Positions 1 to 8,239 of a DNA stretch of 45,000 nucleotides are shown here, piece by piece. The stretch is taken from positions 1 to 45,000 of the forward strand of contig LUCW03000248.1 of the NCBI GenBank assembly GCA_001586965.3, in the 5' to 3' direction. Both the position numbers and the translations under genes were made by a program. The stretch is from Sphaeroforma sirkka. Lineage: Eukaryota > Opisthokonta > Ichthyosporea > Ichthyophonida. Numbering within the stretch: position 1 is the first letter of the stretch; every line of letters starts with the position of its first letter. The notes under the pieces are model-generated. The model did not search any database, was not told the DNA's origin, and saw nothing but the letters and a program-made list of their open reading frames with translations.

Positions 1-427
1 CCATCGGTCATACGCTTTAAGTAGGACGCGATTCTTGTGCTCGAGTAAACAGGGGTAAACAACGTTCTGCATATGCTCGATCTTTTGTAGCCACGGGGTA
101 GCGTGTTTCTCGGGCGCAGTTTTATCAAACGTTGCTTGTAATTCACTATAGCGGCCAAAGAAATAGTGAAACGGGAGTGTTCCAGTTTGAGGATTCATGC
201 AGTTATTCATTTGAGTCTGAACCCATTTCAAATGATAAGGCCACATATCCTCAACGTCGTCTAGTGCGGTACGCAAGAGTTTCTTAAGTTCTCTATGACG
301 TGTCTCATTTGCACCCTGCGTTTGAGGTTTGTAAGGAACACCACGCCTATGGGTCATGCCTGATACGAGTATAAGTGCCTCCATTACGTCGGTACAAAAC
401 TCACTACCGTTATCAGAACATAGTACT
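1..427 (-). pseudogene. Ty3/gypsy integrase catalytic core, 3' part
   Basis: A minus-strand reading frame runs open from about 427 to the window edge. It starts with CSDNGSEF, holding the second catalytic Asp, and continues through PYKPQTQGANE, holding the catalytic Glu. Exactly 35 residues lie between Asp and Glu, the D(35)E spacing of retroviral-type integrases. Downstream, ELKKLLRTAL and WPYHLKWVQTQMNN fit the rest of the core. The upstream part is in another frame (413-682), so a frameshift near 425 breaks the protein. It would have joined cDNA ends to chromosomal target DNA. The C-terminal domain is outside the window. Confidence 0.85.
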
Positions 428-1862
428 CGGGGAAACCGAAGTCATTAAAGACGTGATAGCATAATTCTGCCACTGTTTGTGGACGTTTGTTCGGTATTGC
501 CAGGAGGGGTAGAGTCCTGAGATACATAATTGACAACATTGGATTGTTGAAGTATCTTCTTCAGTTGTTTCGCAACTCCTGGCTGTTTCTTTAAGCAGCG
601 CTTTTAGTAGTTGAGAGTGCGAGCTTCTTGTATTCTCTTTAGAGTTTTGAGTCTTTGATCCATGGCCTTTAGCTAGTTCCATGATAAGTTTTACGATCTA
701 ATGCCGTTTCAATCGGCATTACCTTGACTCCCACAATCTTATTTGAGGTGCATGTGCTGTAATGGGTTCTTGAGCTTTTGTTCAAACTCTTTAGACTCTC
801 TAGTTTAGCTAAGAATTCACGGTTGAGGGTTTCCACTTAGTGGTACCCGTGTGACCGATACGACAAAACAATGGTGTGTTTCCAAGGCGTCTTCATAATA
901 GAATAGGATCCTCTGATACAAGAACGTGTCGGTTTCAACGGTCGACATAAATAGGTTCGTCTTGAGAATCATATTAATTAAATCACGTATCCATGGGTCG
1001 GAGTTGCGTAAGGGACAACACAGCGTAATGGTAGATTTAGTAATATTAACATAATTTAACAACTGTGCGATAAGTTGACAAGGTGGGTTAGCCCCACGCA
1101 TTATGTTTTGATAAGTCAAGCTGAAATGCATCACCTTTAGATGAGTCAACGACCTATATTCAGAAACCTGTTTGTTATGTTCTTGCGGCGAACATATCAA
1201 CAGTAAATGGACCCCATCGTGATTGAGCGAGGTTAAACCATTTCTTATTTAGCATCCAATGGTTGCTAATAACTCTTTGACTGTTTTCTGGTAGTCGGGC
1301 ACAAGTCGAGAGAGCATGTCAGGAAGATGGTTATGTATTCCTGGAATGTGTTATATTAAAAGCGAACTTGGCAATAATGTCAGCGCCAGCGGCTCACCAA
1401 CTGTGAATCAGGGTTCATATCTTTTAAGTATGTTAAAGACTTTGACACAGGCGACAGTAAAGCAACTTCCATAAAGGTAGTCTTTAAACTGTCTTAGCGC
1501 AGTAACTATAGCAAGGAGCTCTTGTTTAACGGTAGGGTAATTCCAGACTGACTCTTATTATAACTCTTTGCTAAAGAATTGTATGTAGCGCGGTTTTACC
1601 ATTTATCGTTTGGTAAAGCACTCCACCTACCGCTCGATCTGAAGCGTCGGTTGCTACTTGAATGGGACACCATCCACAGGGTACTGCATGATGGTGCGTC
1701 CATTACTTTACTTTGACTAGTTTAAATGCATCATCACATTCTTTAGTCCAAAGCTTTCCCCAAAGGTCCCTTGTGCAGCCGTAGGTGACTGAAAGGCTTT
1801 AAGTAATGAGAAAGATGCGGTACCGAATCCGAGAAGAAGTTAACAAAACCCACACACAGAGT
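428..1862 (-). pseudogene. Ty3/gypsy RNase H and integrase N-terminal region, frameshifted
   Basis: No long frame survives. At 1620-1670 the minus strand reads VATDASDRAVGGVLYQ in one frame, and at 1493-1548 YPTVKQELLAIVTALR in another. Both are typical of the Ty3 RNase H/connection region, where the first Asp of DASD is a metal ligand. Between about 430 and 1300 there are shorter open pieces at 413-682 and 817-1200 that should hold the integrase zinc-binding domain; I cannot point to a convincing HHCC motif. This is a mutated remnant between the RT ORF and the integrase core. Confidence 0.7.
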
Positions 1863-2750
1863 TCACATCTCTTCCAGTATTTGGTGTTGATAAATCCAAC
1901 AGAAACTGTTTCTTGCCAGGATCAATTTCACCCCTGCTGCAGATACTTTGTAGCCAAATAAGTGTATAGTATCTTTAGCAAAAGAACACTTGTCTTCGTT
2001 AATCTTAAGTTTAGCATGATTAAGTCGCTTTAAGACTTCTTTAGCGAGTTTAGCATGTTCATGTGCTGTCTTTGTAAAGATAACTATATCATCTAAATAG
2101 ACTGATACGTTATACGACAGGTCCGCAAATAGTTCCATCATAACTTGTTGGAAGAAAGAAGGTGACATGTGTAAGCCTTCAGGTGCACCTTTAAACTGGT
2201 ACTTCTTACCTTGCCAAGTAAAGGAAAAGTATTTCCTATGAGGCTGATATATTTGTAGTTGATGGAATGCAGCTTTTAAGTCTATCTTGGAAAAGATAGT
2301 CGCACCCTCCATTTTGCGTAGTATCTCGCTTATCTTAGGTAAGGGAAAACTATGTTGCGGAATTAGTTTGTTGATTGGCGACAGGTCTAGTACTACTCTT
2401 GTTTTACTAAACGTTCCATCAGATTTATATTGATCGACCGCTAAGAGAGCTAAGTTAACTGGGGTTGCATCATAATTGATTTCAATTAGACCCTGTTTTA
2501 ACCAATCTTCGATTTGGGTTGTGACAACGTCTTTGTGTCTCCAACTCACGTAGTTATGTGAAGGACACTTTAACTTAGAGAAGTCGACGTTTGTTAAGTC
2601 AAGTCTAACGTACCCATTAGAGAACTTAAACATACACCAGTCAGTTATTGCAATCTTCCTGTTTTGTATAATTAAGTCCATAATTATATCGGTGAAGTGC
2701 GGAATCATATCCTTTGCTTCACCTTCCGGAGGTTTAGGTATCTTTAACAT
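1863..2750 (-). CDS. Ty3/gypsy reverse transcriptase
   Basis: This 295-residue open frame carries the ordered RT motifs. RVVLDLSPINKLI is the fingers region, FSKIDLKAAFHQL around residue 155 holds the first catalytic Asp, and FKGAPEGLHMSPSFFQQVM is motif B. VYLDDIVIFT around residue 220 holds the YxDD pair, followed by INEDKCSFAKDTIHLFGYKVS. These copy element RNA into cDNA. The protein ends too early: the family continues into a connection and RNase H domain, which here falls into other frames beyond 1863. Its start overlaps the protease stop in the heptamer ATGTTAA at 2744-2750, a -1 shift from the protease frame. Confidence 0.93.
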   Translation of the reverse strand: MLKIPKPPEGEAKDMIPHFTDIIMDLIIQNRKIAITDWCMFKFSNGYVRLDLTNVDFSKLKCPSHNYVSWRHKDVVTTQIEDWLKQGLIEINYDATPVNLALLAVDQYKSDGTFSKTRVVLDLSPINKLIPQHSFPLPKISEILRKMEGATIFSKIDLKAAFHQLQIYQPHRKYFSFTWQGKKYQFKGAPEGLHMSPSFFQQVMMELFADLSYNVSVYLDDIVIFTKTAHEHAKLAKEVLKRLNHAKLKINEDKCSFAKDTIHLFGYKVSAAGVKLILARNSFCWIYQHQILEEM

Positions 2751-3166
2751 ATTATCATCTGACTATCTTTATTCGGGTCTAGCCCATTAGGCAGACCAGT
2801 GAGTGTTATACCTAAACTGAGAAGATCAGTCATACCTATAATTAAATCGTATTTCTGAGACATGTCAGTAACGATTAGGTGAGTCTTCACTTCTCTTCTA
2901 TCTGACAGCATTATGTGTGCATAGTCAATGGCTTGTTCGCAAGTAGTAACTTTGCCATTTCCCAAGATTAAATCAGTTGTTTCGTTATGGACAGCCATAT
3001 CTGTAGCGTAGGCTACTCGGCATGAGATAGCAGAGACTTCAGCCCCTGGATCAAATAGTGCCATAACTTTTTCTCCATTTACGAAAACTGTTTGAAAGAT
3101 ACGTTCATCTCCTTTGGTATAGATTTTATTGAACATTTTCTCATAATCTTGCTCTAGTGCGCACAT
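2744..3166 (-). CDS. Ty3/gypsy retropepsin (aspartic protease)
   Basis: This 140-residue ORF contains VMALFDPGAEVSAISCRV, the retropepsin active-site loop. The usual D-[ST]-G-A is D-P-G-A here; the Asp is kept, but Pro replaces the hydroxyl residue that normally supports it. LILGNGKV and YDLIIGMTDLLSLGI match the flap region and the C-terminal hydrophobic-hydrophobic-G motif. The enzyme would cut the Gag and Pol polyproteins. It lies in the same frame as gag, separated by a single TGA at 3176-3178 and three further codons before its first ATG. Confidence 0.85.
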   Translation of the reverse strand: MCALEQDYEKMFNKIYTKGDERIFQTVFVNGEKVMALFDPGAEVSAISCRVAYATDMAVHNETTDLILGNGKVTTCEQAIDYAHIMLSDRREVKTHLIVTDMSQKYDLIIGMTDLLSLGITLTGLPNGLDPNKDSQMIIC

Positions 3167-3175
3167 ATGGTACTG

Positions 3176-3178
3176 TCA
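3176..3178 (-). promoter_or_regulatory. Possible gag-pro UGA readthrough codon
   Basis: The gag stop TGA is followed in the same frame by CAG TAC CAT ATG and then by the open protease frame, so reading through one stop would make Gag-Pro. Gammaretroviruses use a stop codon in this way. Whether this UGA is a working signal or a nonsense mutation in a once continuous Gag-Pro cannot be told from one copy. Confidence 0.4.
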
Positions 3179-4183
3179 GTGCTTAACTTGGACGTCTGGT
3201 AAGTCCTTGCAATCCTCTTTGTGCCAACCGTTAGTACCCTTGCAAGTAGCACACTCTTTCATATAGTGTCCAAAATCTGGCTTGCCTGGTGCACACTTAA
3301 CAGGGTCGTGTCTACCATTCCACTTGCCATTACGTTTTGTGAGGTTGTAACCACACTTCTTGCAAGGCGCTCTCACCTTCTTATCACCTTTCGGTTCGGT
3401 AGAAGTAGAGCCAGTACCCCCTCCAGTAGTAGTGCGAGGTTTCTTAGTACTACGCGCAGTATTAGTCTCTACTGCGTTTCGCTTAGTGGGCTGGGTGTAG
3501 CTCGTGGTACTAAGTACTCTAGTAGAGGAATTGGTATGCTTGTGTACTATCTTCTCAAAGACAGACCAAGGCATAGATCGCAAATCACCATAGGCGATGA
3601 TGTCATCATTGACTTTCTTAAAGAGGTTAGCTCCCAGAGTCTCCATCATCTGACAAATTAATAAATATTCGCCAGTATAGGTACGACCACCCATCCGAGT
3701 ATTCATATGTGTCATATGAGCTAGAGCATCTCGAATAGTGGTATCGTTCGCAAAGAACTTGCGAGACTCTAGAAGTTCACGGTCACGTGCATCTTCAAAA
3801 AAGGTGTTAAGTATATTATCACGCAACTGGTGCCAGGGTAGGGCTTTCCAGTTGGGCTCATGAGCCTTCAAGATAGTTCGCCATTCACCTGGCTCACAGA
3901 AATGAATAAAGGCATTCATCATCTGCTTATCCCTAAGGCTGGCAGACTCCTTAAGTTGGTCGAAGGCCTTCAGTGTCTCCACTGTACTCTCATTAGTAGA
4001 GAAATCGACCTCAGCCTGCGCGTTACCTAGCTGCTTTATAAAGCTTGGTTCTAAGTGTTCACGAGGCTCATGCTCAGTGCTACGGGCTGCTAGTGCCAAG
4101 ATGGTGTCTATTTCCTTTCTCTTGTTATCGATTAGATAGCGAATGTTATCCGCTTTCCTATCGTCAAGGTCAGAGTCATTCAA
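3176..4183 (-). CDS. Ty3/gypsy Gag, main part with zinc-binding cysteine cluster
   Basis: This 335-residue ORF is mostly charged and helical. A capsid-like section around residues 85-215 contains FIHFCEPGEW, ALPWHQLRDNIL and ANLFKKVNDDI. A basic Thr/Ser-rich linker follows, with KPRTTTGGGTGSTSTEP and the like, and then a C-terminal Cys/His cluster: PCKKCGYNL, PVKCAPGKPDFGHYMKECATC and WHKEDC. The cluster is longer and more irregular than a plain CCHC knuckle. The role is particle formation and RNA packaging. The ATG overlaps the stop of the upstream ORF (4180-4482) in ATGA. The upstream frame could equally have been joined to this one by a lost base. Confidence 0.78.
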   Translation of the reverse strand: MNDSDLDDRKADNIRYLIDNKRKEIDTILALAARSTEHEPREHLEPSFIKQLGNAQAEVDFSTNESTVETLKAFDQLKESASLRDKQMMNAFIHFCEPGEWRTILKAHEPNWKALPWHQLRDNILNTFFEDARDRELLESRKFFANDTTIRDALAHMTHMNTRMGGRTYTGEYLLICQMMETLGANLFKKVNDDIIAYGDLRSMPWSVFEKIVHKHTNSSTRVLSTTSYTQPTKRNAVETNTARSTKKPRTTTGGGTGSTSTEPKGDKKVRAPCKKCGYNLTKRNGKWNGRHDPVKCAPGKPDFGHYMKECATCKGTNGWHKEDCKDLPDVQVKH

Positions 4184-4482
4184 GAGCGCAATAGCCTGAG
4201 ACGAGTATGTCTGGTTCTCACTTCCTCATCCTCAGGATTAGAGCGGGAACTCTCTAACGAGGTACTGGTGTAGCGATTGCCAAAATCGTGATTACCAGGG
4301 TTAGTTGGCAAATGAGGGTCGATATTACGAGGATGGTAAGCCTCATCGAGTTCCATACGATCATATCCTCTGACAGGGTTAGGTTTGTCAAGAGGATGGT
4401 CGATGGTAGCATCAGAGCTATAGAGATTAAATTTTGAAATATTATCTCTCTCGCCAGTGGTAATTGGCTTAGTGGTAAACAT
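4180..4482 (-). CDS. Gag-like upstream ORF of the Ty3/gypsy element
   Basis: This is a 100-residue frame that ends in the ATGA overlap with the main gag ORF. It is polar, with many Asp, Pro and Arg (for example MELDEAYHPRNIDPHLP), and has no recognisable domain. The gag frame is open for about 20 bases before its ATG, so one indel could fuse the two frames. I take it as part of Gag with a frameshift, or as a separate short ORF. Its first codons overlap the tRNA-like segment. Confidence 0.4.
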   Translation of the reverse strand: MFTTKPITTGERDNISKFNLYSSDATIDHPLDKPNPVRGYDRMELDEAYHPRNIDPHLPTNPGNHDFGNRYTSTSLESSRSNPEDEEVRTRHTRLRLLRS

Positions 4483-4527
4483 ACTGGCTGGTAAACCAGT
4501 AGGTCTCGGGTTCGAAACCGGCCCGAA
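4459..4527 (+). other. tRNA-like relic (A-box and B-box) inside the gag region
   Basis: On the plus strand TGGCTTAGTGG (4465-4475) matches the pol III A-box and GGTTCGAAACC (4509-4519) matches the B-box. Between them ACTGG and CCAGT frame an eight-base loop CTGGTAAA, which resembles the anticodon arm of tRNA-Thr (GGT). The span is about 69 bases, tRNA-sized. The acceptor stem does not pair and the loop is one base too long, so it is not a working tRNA. It is antisense to the retroelement. Confidence 0.5.
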
Positions 4528-4603
4528 TTTATTTTCTTCTTCGGTATAGGAAGAATATCAGCCAAGTGGGACACGATAGAGGGGTCCACAACTGCTGCTG
4601 CCG

Positions 4604-5185
4604 CTAGCCTAGCTCCTTCAAGAGCGCTTCAGTGCGGTTCAATTGGCGTCGAGATTGAGAGGATCCAACCACTCGTTGTCGAGTTATGGCGTCCTCAGCT
4701 TCGGCCCCAAGATTTGAGCTGAATGGAATGGCTTCTCCATCGATGGCGAAACCGAAATTTTCGGACAGGTCCAATACTTCCTTTTCACGCCGGATTTGTG
4801 CTGGAGTGTCCTTTAGTTGTGGAGTTATAATGCCCCCGACATTCGTATCCACGAATTTTCCAACCTTTCGACGTTTATCCCCAATATTTGACGGCACATG
4901 GTCAGGGGGCAAGCTGGGGTCCTGAGCTTCACTCCTAGGTGATACACGGACGATGGCGAGCCTTTCCGCGGTAGTAGATACCTCTTCTTCCAAGGCTTTA
5001 GGATCCGACGAGTCATCCTCAGAATAATCCTCTGTACCAACCTCAGAATTTGCTTCCCCAACAGTATCCTCGGCAGGCTCAACTCCAGACAGGCTAGGTG
5101 TTTCCACAGGGACCTCAGGAACCTCGGCAGGCTTAGCAGGCTTAGAGCTAGCGGCTCCCTTGCCTTTAGAAGTACCCTTAGCCAT
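4604..5185 (-). CDS. Acidic N-terminal Gag-like ORF of the Ty3/gypsy element
   Basis: From the ATG at 5185 the frame gives 193 residues. A Lys/Pro/Ala-rich start (KPAKPAEVPEVPVETP) leads into an acidic stretch with EDYSEDDSSDPKALEEE. A mixed part follows (DKRRKVGKFVDTNVGG, then REKEVLDLSENFGF), ending in RRQLNRTEALLKEL before the stop. A one-base shift at the end would continue into LAAAAVVDPSIVSHLADILP, so it was probably the front of one long Gag. No known domain is recognised. The frame extends upstream to 5296, but MAKGTSKGKG is the likelier start. Confidence 0.45.
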   Translation of the reverse strand: MAKGTSKGKGAASSKPAKPAEVPEVPVETPSLSGVEPAEDTVGEANSEVGTEDYSEDDSSDPKALEEEVSTTAERLAIVRVSPRSEAQDPSLPPDHVPSNIGDKRRKVGKFVDTNVGGIITPQLKDTPAQIRREKEVLDLSENFGFAIDGEAIPFSSNLGAEAEDAITRQRVVGSSQSRRQLNRTEALLKELG

Positions 5186-5616
5186 AGTATTTGCTGGATA
5201 GTAAATCGATGTCAGACAGTCTAGAAGCAATACACTACTGTAACTACTATTTAACTGAAAAATATGTAAACTTCGATGGAAATTACTAGGTTTCAAACTA
5301 TTTTAAACTAAAATACAATTTAGTCAGTTAGGATTTAGCAGTGGTAGCTTGTGTAAGAATGATCGGGACTGCCTCTTGTTAAGAGCCTAAATATCCTCGA
5401 TCACACAGGGCGTACCTCTAGCTGTTCTTTATTGAATAATTTTCACTAGAAGTACTAAGTGTTCATGACCACATGCCTAATTTGTAGATAGACATAATAG
5501 CGTTAGTCACGTTAATACATTAGCTGATATAAATAAAGTTCCATCTGAAGAAAAGTAAAAAAAGAAAAAGACATTGGATTTTGGAAATTGGCGGGAGGAC
5601 CAAAATCTATAAGTAG
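5186..5616. other. Non-coding, probable 5' leader or LTR of the Ty3/gypsy element
   Basis: This is AT-rich with no supported gene. It should contain the 5' leader and perhaps the 5' LTR of the minus-strand Ty3/gypsy element, but with its 3' LTR off the window there is nothing to compare it with. It ends at the copA LTR. Confidence 0.3.
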
Positions 5617-6066
5617 TGTGAATTTTTCAACTCTGTGAAAGTACTCTTTATTTACTTTTGTATTCCGTATTTATACTATTTTTCGTCAAAATTGAACGGC
5701 CCTTTCGGCTCTAAAATTTCCTTTGCCAAAGAAATTCCAACGGACGTGCGCGATCTATTTTTAGATTCCATCTCTAAAAATACAAACACAATTTCTTCAA
5801 ATACACTTAAACTTCCAAGACTCATAACTCAATGAATATTCACTCAAACAACTTGAATAAGGTGTCATATGAAAGGGAAACCCATTTCCTATCAAATGAC
5901 ACCTGTAACAAAATTATACATTTAATAGGTCAAACACAATCGGCCTACGAAACACATTCGTAAACACAACATACAAAAACATACTTAGATAAGTGGTTCC
6001 TCGATGGACTAGGTCTGAGTCCAACACTTAAACATCATTCACCTTTGACAATATGATTTTTCTACA
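5617..6066 (-). repeat. copA LTR, 3' LTR of element A1
   Basis: In element orientation it starts TGTAGAAAAATC and ends TTCACA, with the usual TG..CA ends. Near its 3' end are a TATA-like GTATAAATAC (5667-5676 on the complement) and AATAAA (5647-5652), so promoter and poly(A) signals are only about 20 bases apart. A 20-bp imperfect hairpin lies at 5860-5904. Confidence 0.93.
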
Positions 6067-6077
6067 CTCCCCCATGG
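6067..6077 (-). other. Polypurine tract of element A1
   Basis: CCATGGGGGAG abuts the 3' LTR, the expected place for the plus-strand primer of a retroelement. Related G-rich runs lie next to the other copA 3' LTRs. Confidence 0.7.
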
Positions 6078-6127
6078 ACGCAAGACATAGTCATCGGACA
6101 TCATTCGACATGTATCTCCCCCACAAA

Positions 6128-7300
6128 CTAGCCACAACGACAAAGAGATGTAGACACGACAGCACATCGGTAGCAGCGGCGTTTCATCATGTGACTGCGG
6201 TGCTTCACGAAAGCAACCTTAGGCAATGCCTTGGTCAATGCATCAGCAATCATCAACTCAGACCGGCAGTCTTCCAATGCGATGATCTTCTTTGCACATA
6301 ACTCTCGCACGTAATGATACTTGATATCAATATGCTTACTGCGCTTGGTGGTCAATTCCTCAGCCATCTTCTTAGCAGTCTGATTGTCCTCGTAACAAAT
6401 CACGGATTGATCAGTGGCTCGTCCTAGCTCAGATAGCAAATTCAAAGCAGTCTTTACGTCACGGCAAGACTCTGCAAGACTGACATACTCTGCCTCAGAA
6501 GTACTTAGGGTGACAAGTGTCTGACGGCGCGCCCCCCAGTAGACTGGGGCATTTGTGATGAATACCACATAGCCAGAACGAGATCGCTTGTCTTTCTCGC
6601 CCCAATAGCTTGCATCGGCATACGCACAAAGTTTCAAGTCGTTCCCGGCTTCATAGAAGATTCCCAAGTGTTTGGTAGCCTCCAAGTATCCGCACAGATT
6701 TCTTGCGGCAGCCTCTCTCGCCTTAGTCGGCTGGTCAAGGTATCGGCTCAGTGAACTTGTCGCAAAAGCAATATCAGGACGCGTACCCACAGCTGCAAAC
6801 ATAAGGGAACCTATGATACCACGGTAGTCTGAATCCTGCACCAATGTACCAGGCTGATTCACGTCGAAAGATGTACTCATAGGTGTACTAACTCTTTTCA
6901 ATGGTCCATATTTCTGCGCTAGCTTCTCAATATATGCCGGCTGCGAGATGAAAATTCCTCTTTCAGACATATCAATTTTCCATCCGAGGAAAAACCGTGG
7001 AGACCCCATCGACTTGACGTCGAACTCTGTCTCGATCTTCTTCAATATCTTCTCCCCCATTCGACGTGAAGTCGAAAATATCAAACCGTCATCAACATAA
7101 AGTACCAGAAAGCAGTTCTTCCCAATAAAGTGACAAGGGTCCGTAAGACTTGGCCGGAATCCAACATCATTAACGAGGAAATCTCTGAAGCGCACAAACC
7201 AACATAATCCGGCTTGCTTGAGTCCATAGATACTCTTCTTCAGCTCGCAAATAGCACTCTCCTTAATCAATTGGTGATCCTCATCACTTAGTAAATCACC
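6128..7300 (-). CDS. copA Pol 3' part: reverse transcriptase and RNase H (A1)
   Basis: This 380-residue frame opens with ICELKKSIYGLKQAGLCWF, the copia RT palm. LVLYVDDGLIFSTS follows with the YVDD catalytic pair, then FFLGWKIDMSERGIFISQ and YRGIIGSLMFAAVGTRPDIA of the thumb/connection. RNase H follows: LKLCAYADASYWG holds the first Asp, LVTLSTSEAEYVSLAE the Glu and ICYEDNQTAKKMA the next Asp. KRSKHIDIKYHYVRE and IADALTKALP mark the copia C-terminus. RT upstream of the palm is deleted at the 7300 junction. The open frame and intact motifs suggest a fairly young copy. Confidence 0.93.
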   Translation of the reverse strand, partial: GDLLSDEDHQLIKESAICELKKSIYGLKQAGLCWFVRFRDFLVNDVGFRPSLTDPCHFIGKNCFLVLYVDDGLIFSTSRRMGEKILKKIETEFDVKSMGSPRFFLGWKIDMSERGIFISQPAYIEKLAQKYGPLKRVSTPMSTSFDVNQPGTLVQDSDYRGIIGSLMFAAVGTRPDIAFATSSLSRYLDQPTKAREAAARNLCGYLEATKHLGIFYEAGNDLKLCAYADASYWGEKDKRSRSGYVVFITNAPVYWGARRQTLVTLSTSEAEYVSLAESCRDVKTALNLLSELGRATDQSVICYEDNQTAKKMAEELTTKRSKHIDIKYHYVRELCAKKIIALEDCRSELMIADALTKALPKVAFVKHRSHMMKRRCYRCAVVSTSLCRCG

Positions 7301-8239
7301 CCATTGTCTCTTTCATCAGTTCCAAGCTTACATGGCCAAGTCTATGATGCCACATGAGCATATCTGCTTCACTCTATCATCGGATGCCACAAGGGCCTTA
7401 TCTTCATCGATAATCTTTGTACCCGAATGTGTTCGGTTCACGGGTGACTTCAGATCCCTCAGGGAAACGATGTATAGCCCTTGTCTAACCGTTGCTTTCA
7501 CCAAACAACCCTGCGGATCAAATAATGTGCAGTCGTTCTTCTCGCACTTCGCCTTCCAGCCGTTCTTAACAAGCTGTCGTACGGATAAAAGTTGAACACC
7601 CGCCTTAGGAATGAGAAGAGCTAAACCAGTCTCAGGACAGCCGCGCAACTCTCCCTCACCATCTGCATGCAGTTTAGTGTTGCCAAGCCCGGTCAATCGC
7701 TTGTTAGAGGGTCTCACTGCAGACAGAGCATCCTCCAATACAACAACATGCTTGCTGGCACCTGTGTCAACCACAAGCTCGTTAGCAGATAAGACCAGAT
7801 CACCCACGCCCAGCAATGCAAACGCTGAATGTTCGCTGATTGTGTTCTCCAATTCAGCTTCAGCGATTGAAGTGACGGATCCATCCACAAGTAGATCATC
7901 CTCGGCAAAGGTGTCATCATCGTCGAGTGTAGTACAGTTATCTTCATCTGTAGCTGAGATAAAGCCACCCTGAACTTCATAATCCGATGAAAAACCTCCA
8001 GATAGCAACCCGGGTGGAGCATCCAATTCATCATCAAATTTGCTCTCGGCATCGGAAGAATCAGAATCGGTGGAATCACACATCAAGGCCGGCATACCAT
8101 CATCACTGTCGGAATCTCCGTCATCACCGATCGCCATCAATCCAAATCCGAAATAGCCATTGTCATCATCATTCTCATCGTCGAGATCTGGGCAGTCTCG
8201 TTTGATATGCCCTGGTTTCTTGCAATTCAAACACGCCAT
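7301..8239 (-). CDS. copA Gag C-terminus, protease and start of the integrase zinc domain (A1)
   Basis: The 303-residue frame starts in the second CCHC knuckle (CLNCKKPGHIKRDC). It runs through an Asp/Ser-rich acidic stretch of about 110 residues, then LVVDTGASKHVV with the protease DTGA. LLSVRQLVKNGW and DCTLFDPQG are typical of the copia protease C-terminus. It then frame-shifts into the beginning of integrase, near CSCGIIDLAM at 7328-7360. The HHCC and core domains of integrase are gone because of the deletion at 7300. The acidic insert between nucleocapsid and protease is seen in all copA copies here. Confidence 0.88.

Larger units (their letters stand above)
1..5185 (-). mobile_element. 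Ty3/gypsy LTR retrotransposon, decayed, cut by the left window edge
   Basis: Read on the minus strand from right to left, the order is gag-like ORFs, retropepsin, reverse transcriptase, RNase H remnant and integrase core. RT before integrase is the Ty3/gypsy order. Several frame changes and stops interrupt RNase H and the start of integrase, so the copy is not functional. The 3' LTR would lie left of base 1. I could not define the 5' LTR in the non-coding stretch 5186-5616. The family is secure; the right-hand limit is set here at the first gag-like ATG and is uncertain. Confidence 0.88.

Noticed and set aside
3221-3661. 146-codon plus-strand ORF in the Ty3 gag region
   Set aside because: It is opposite a well-supported Gag with a zinc-binding cluster; Ser-rich shadow frame.
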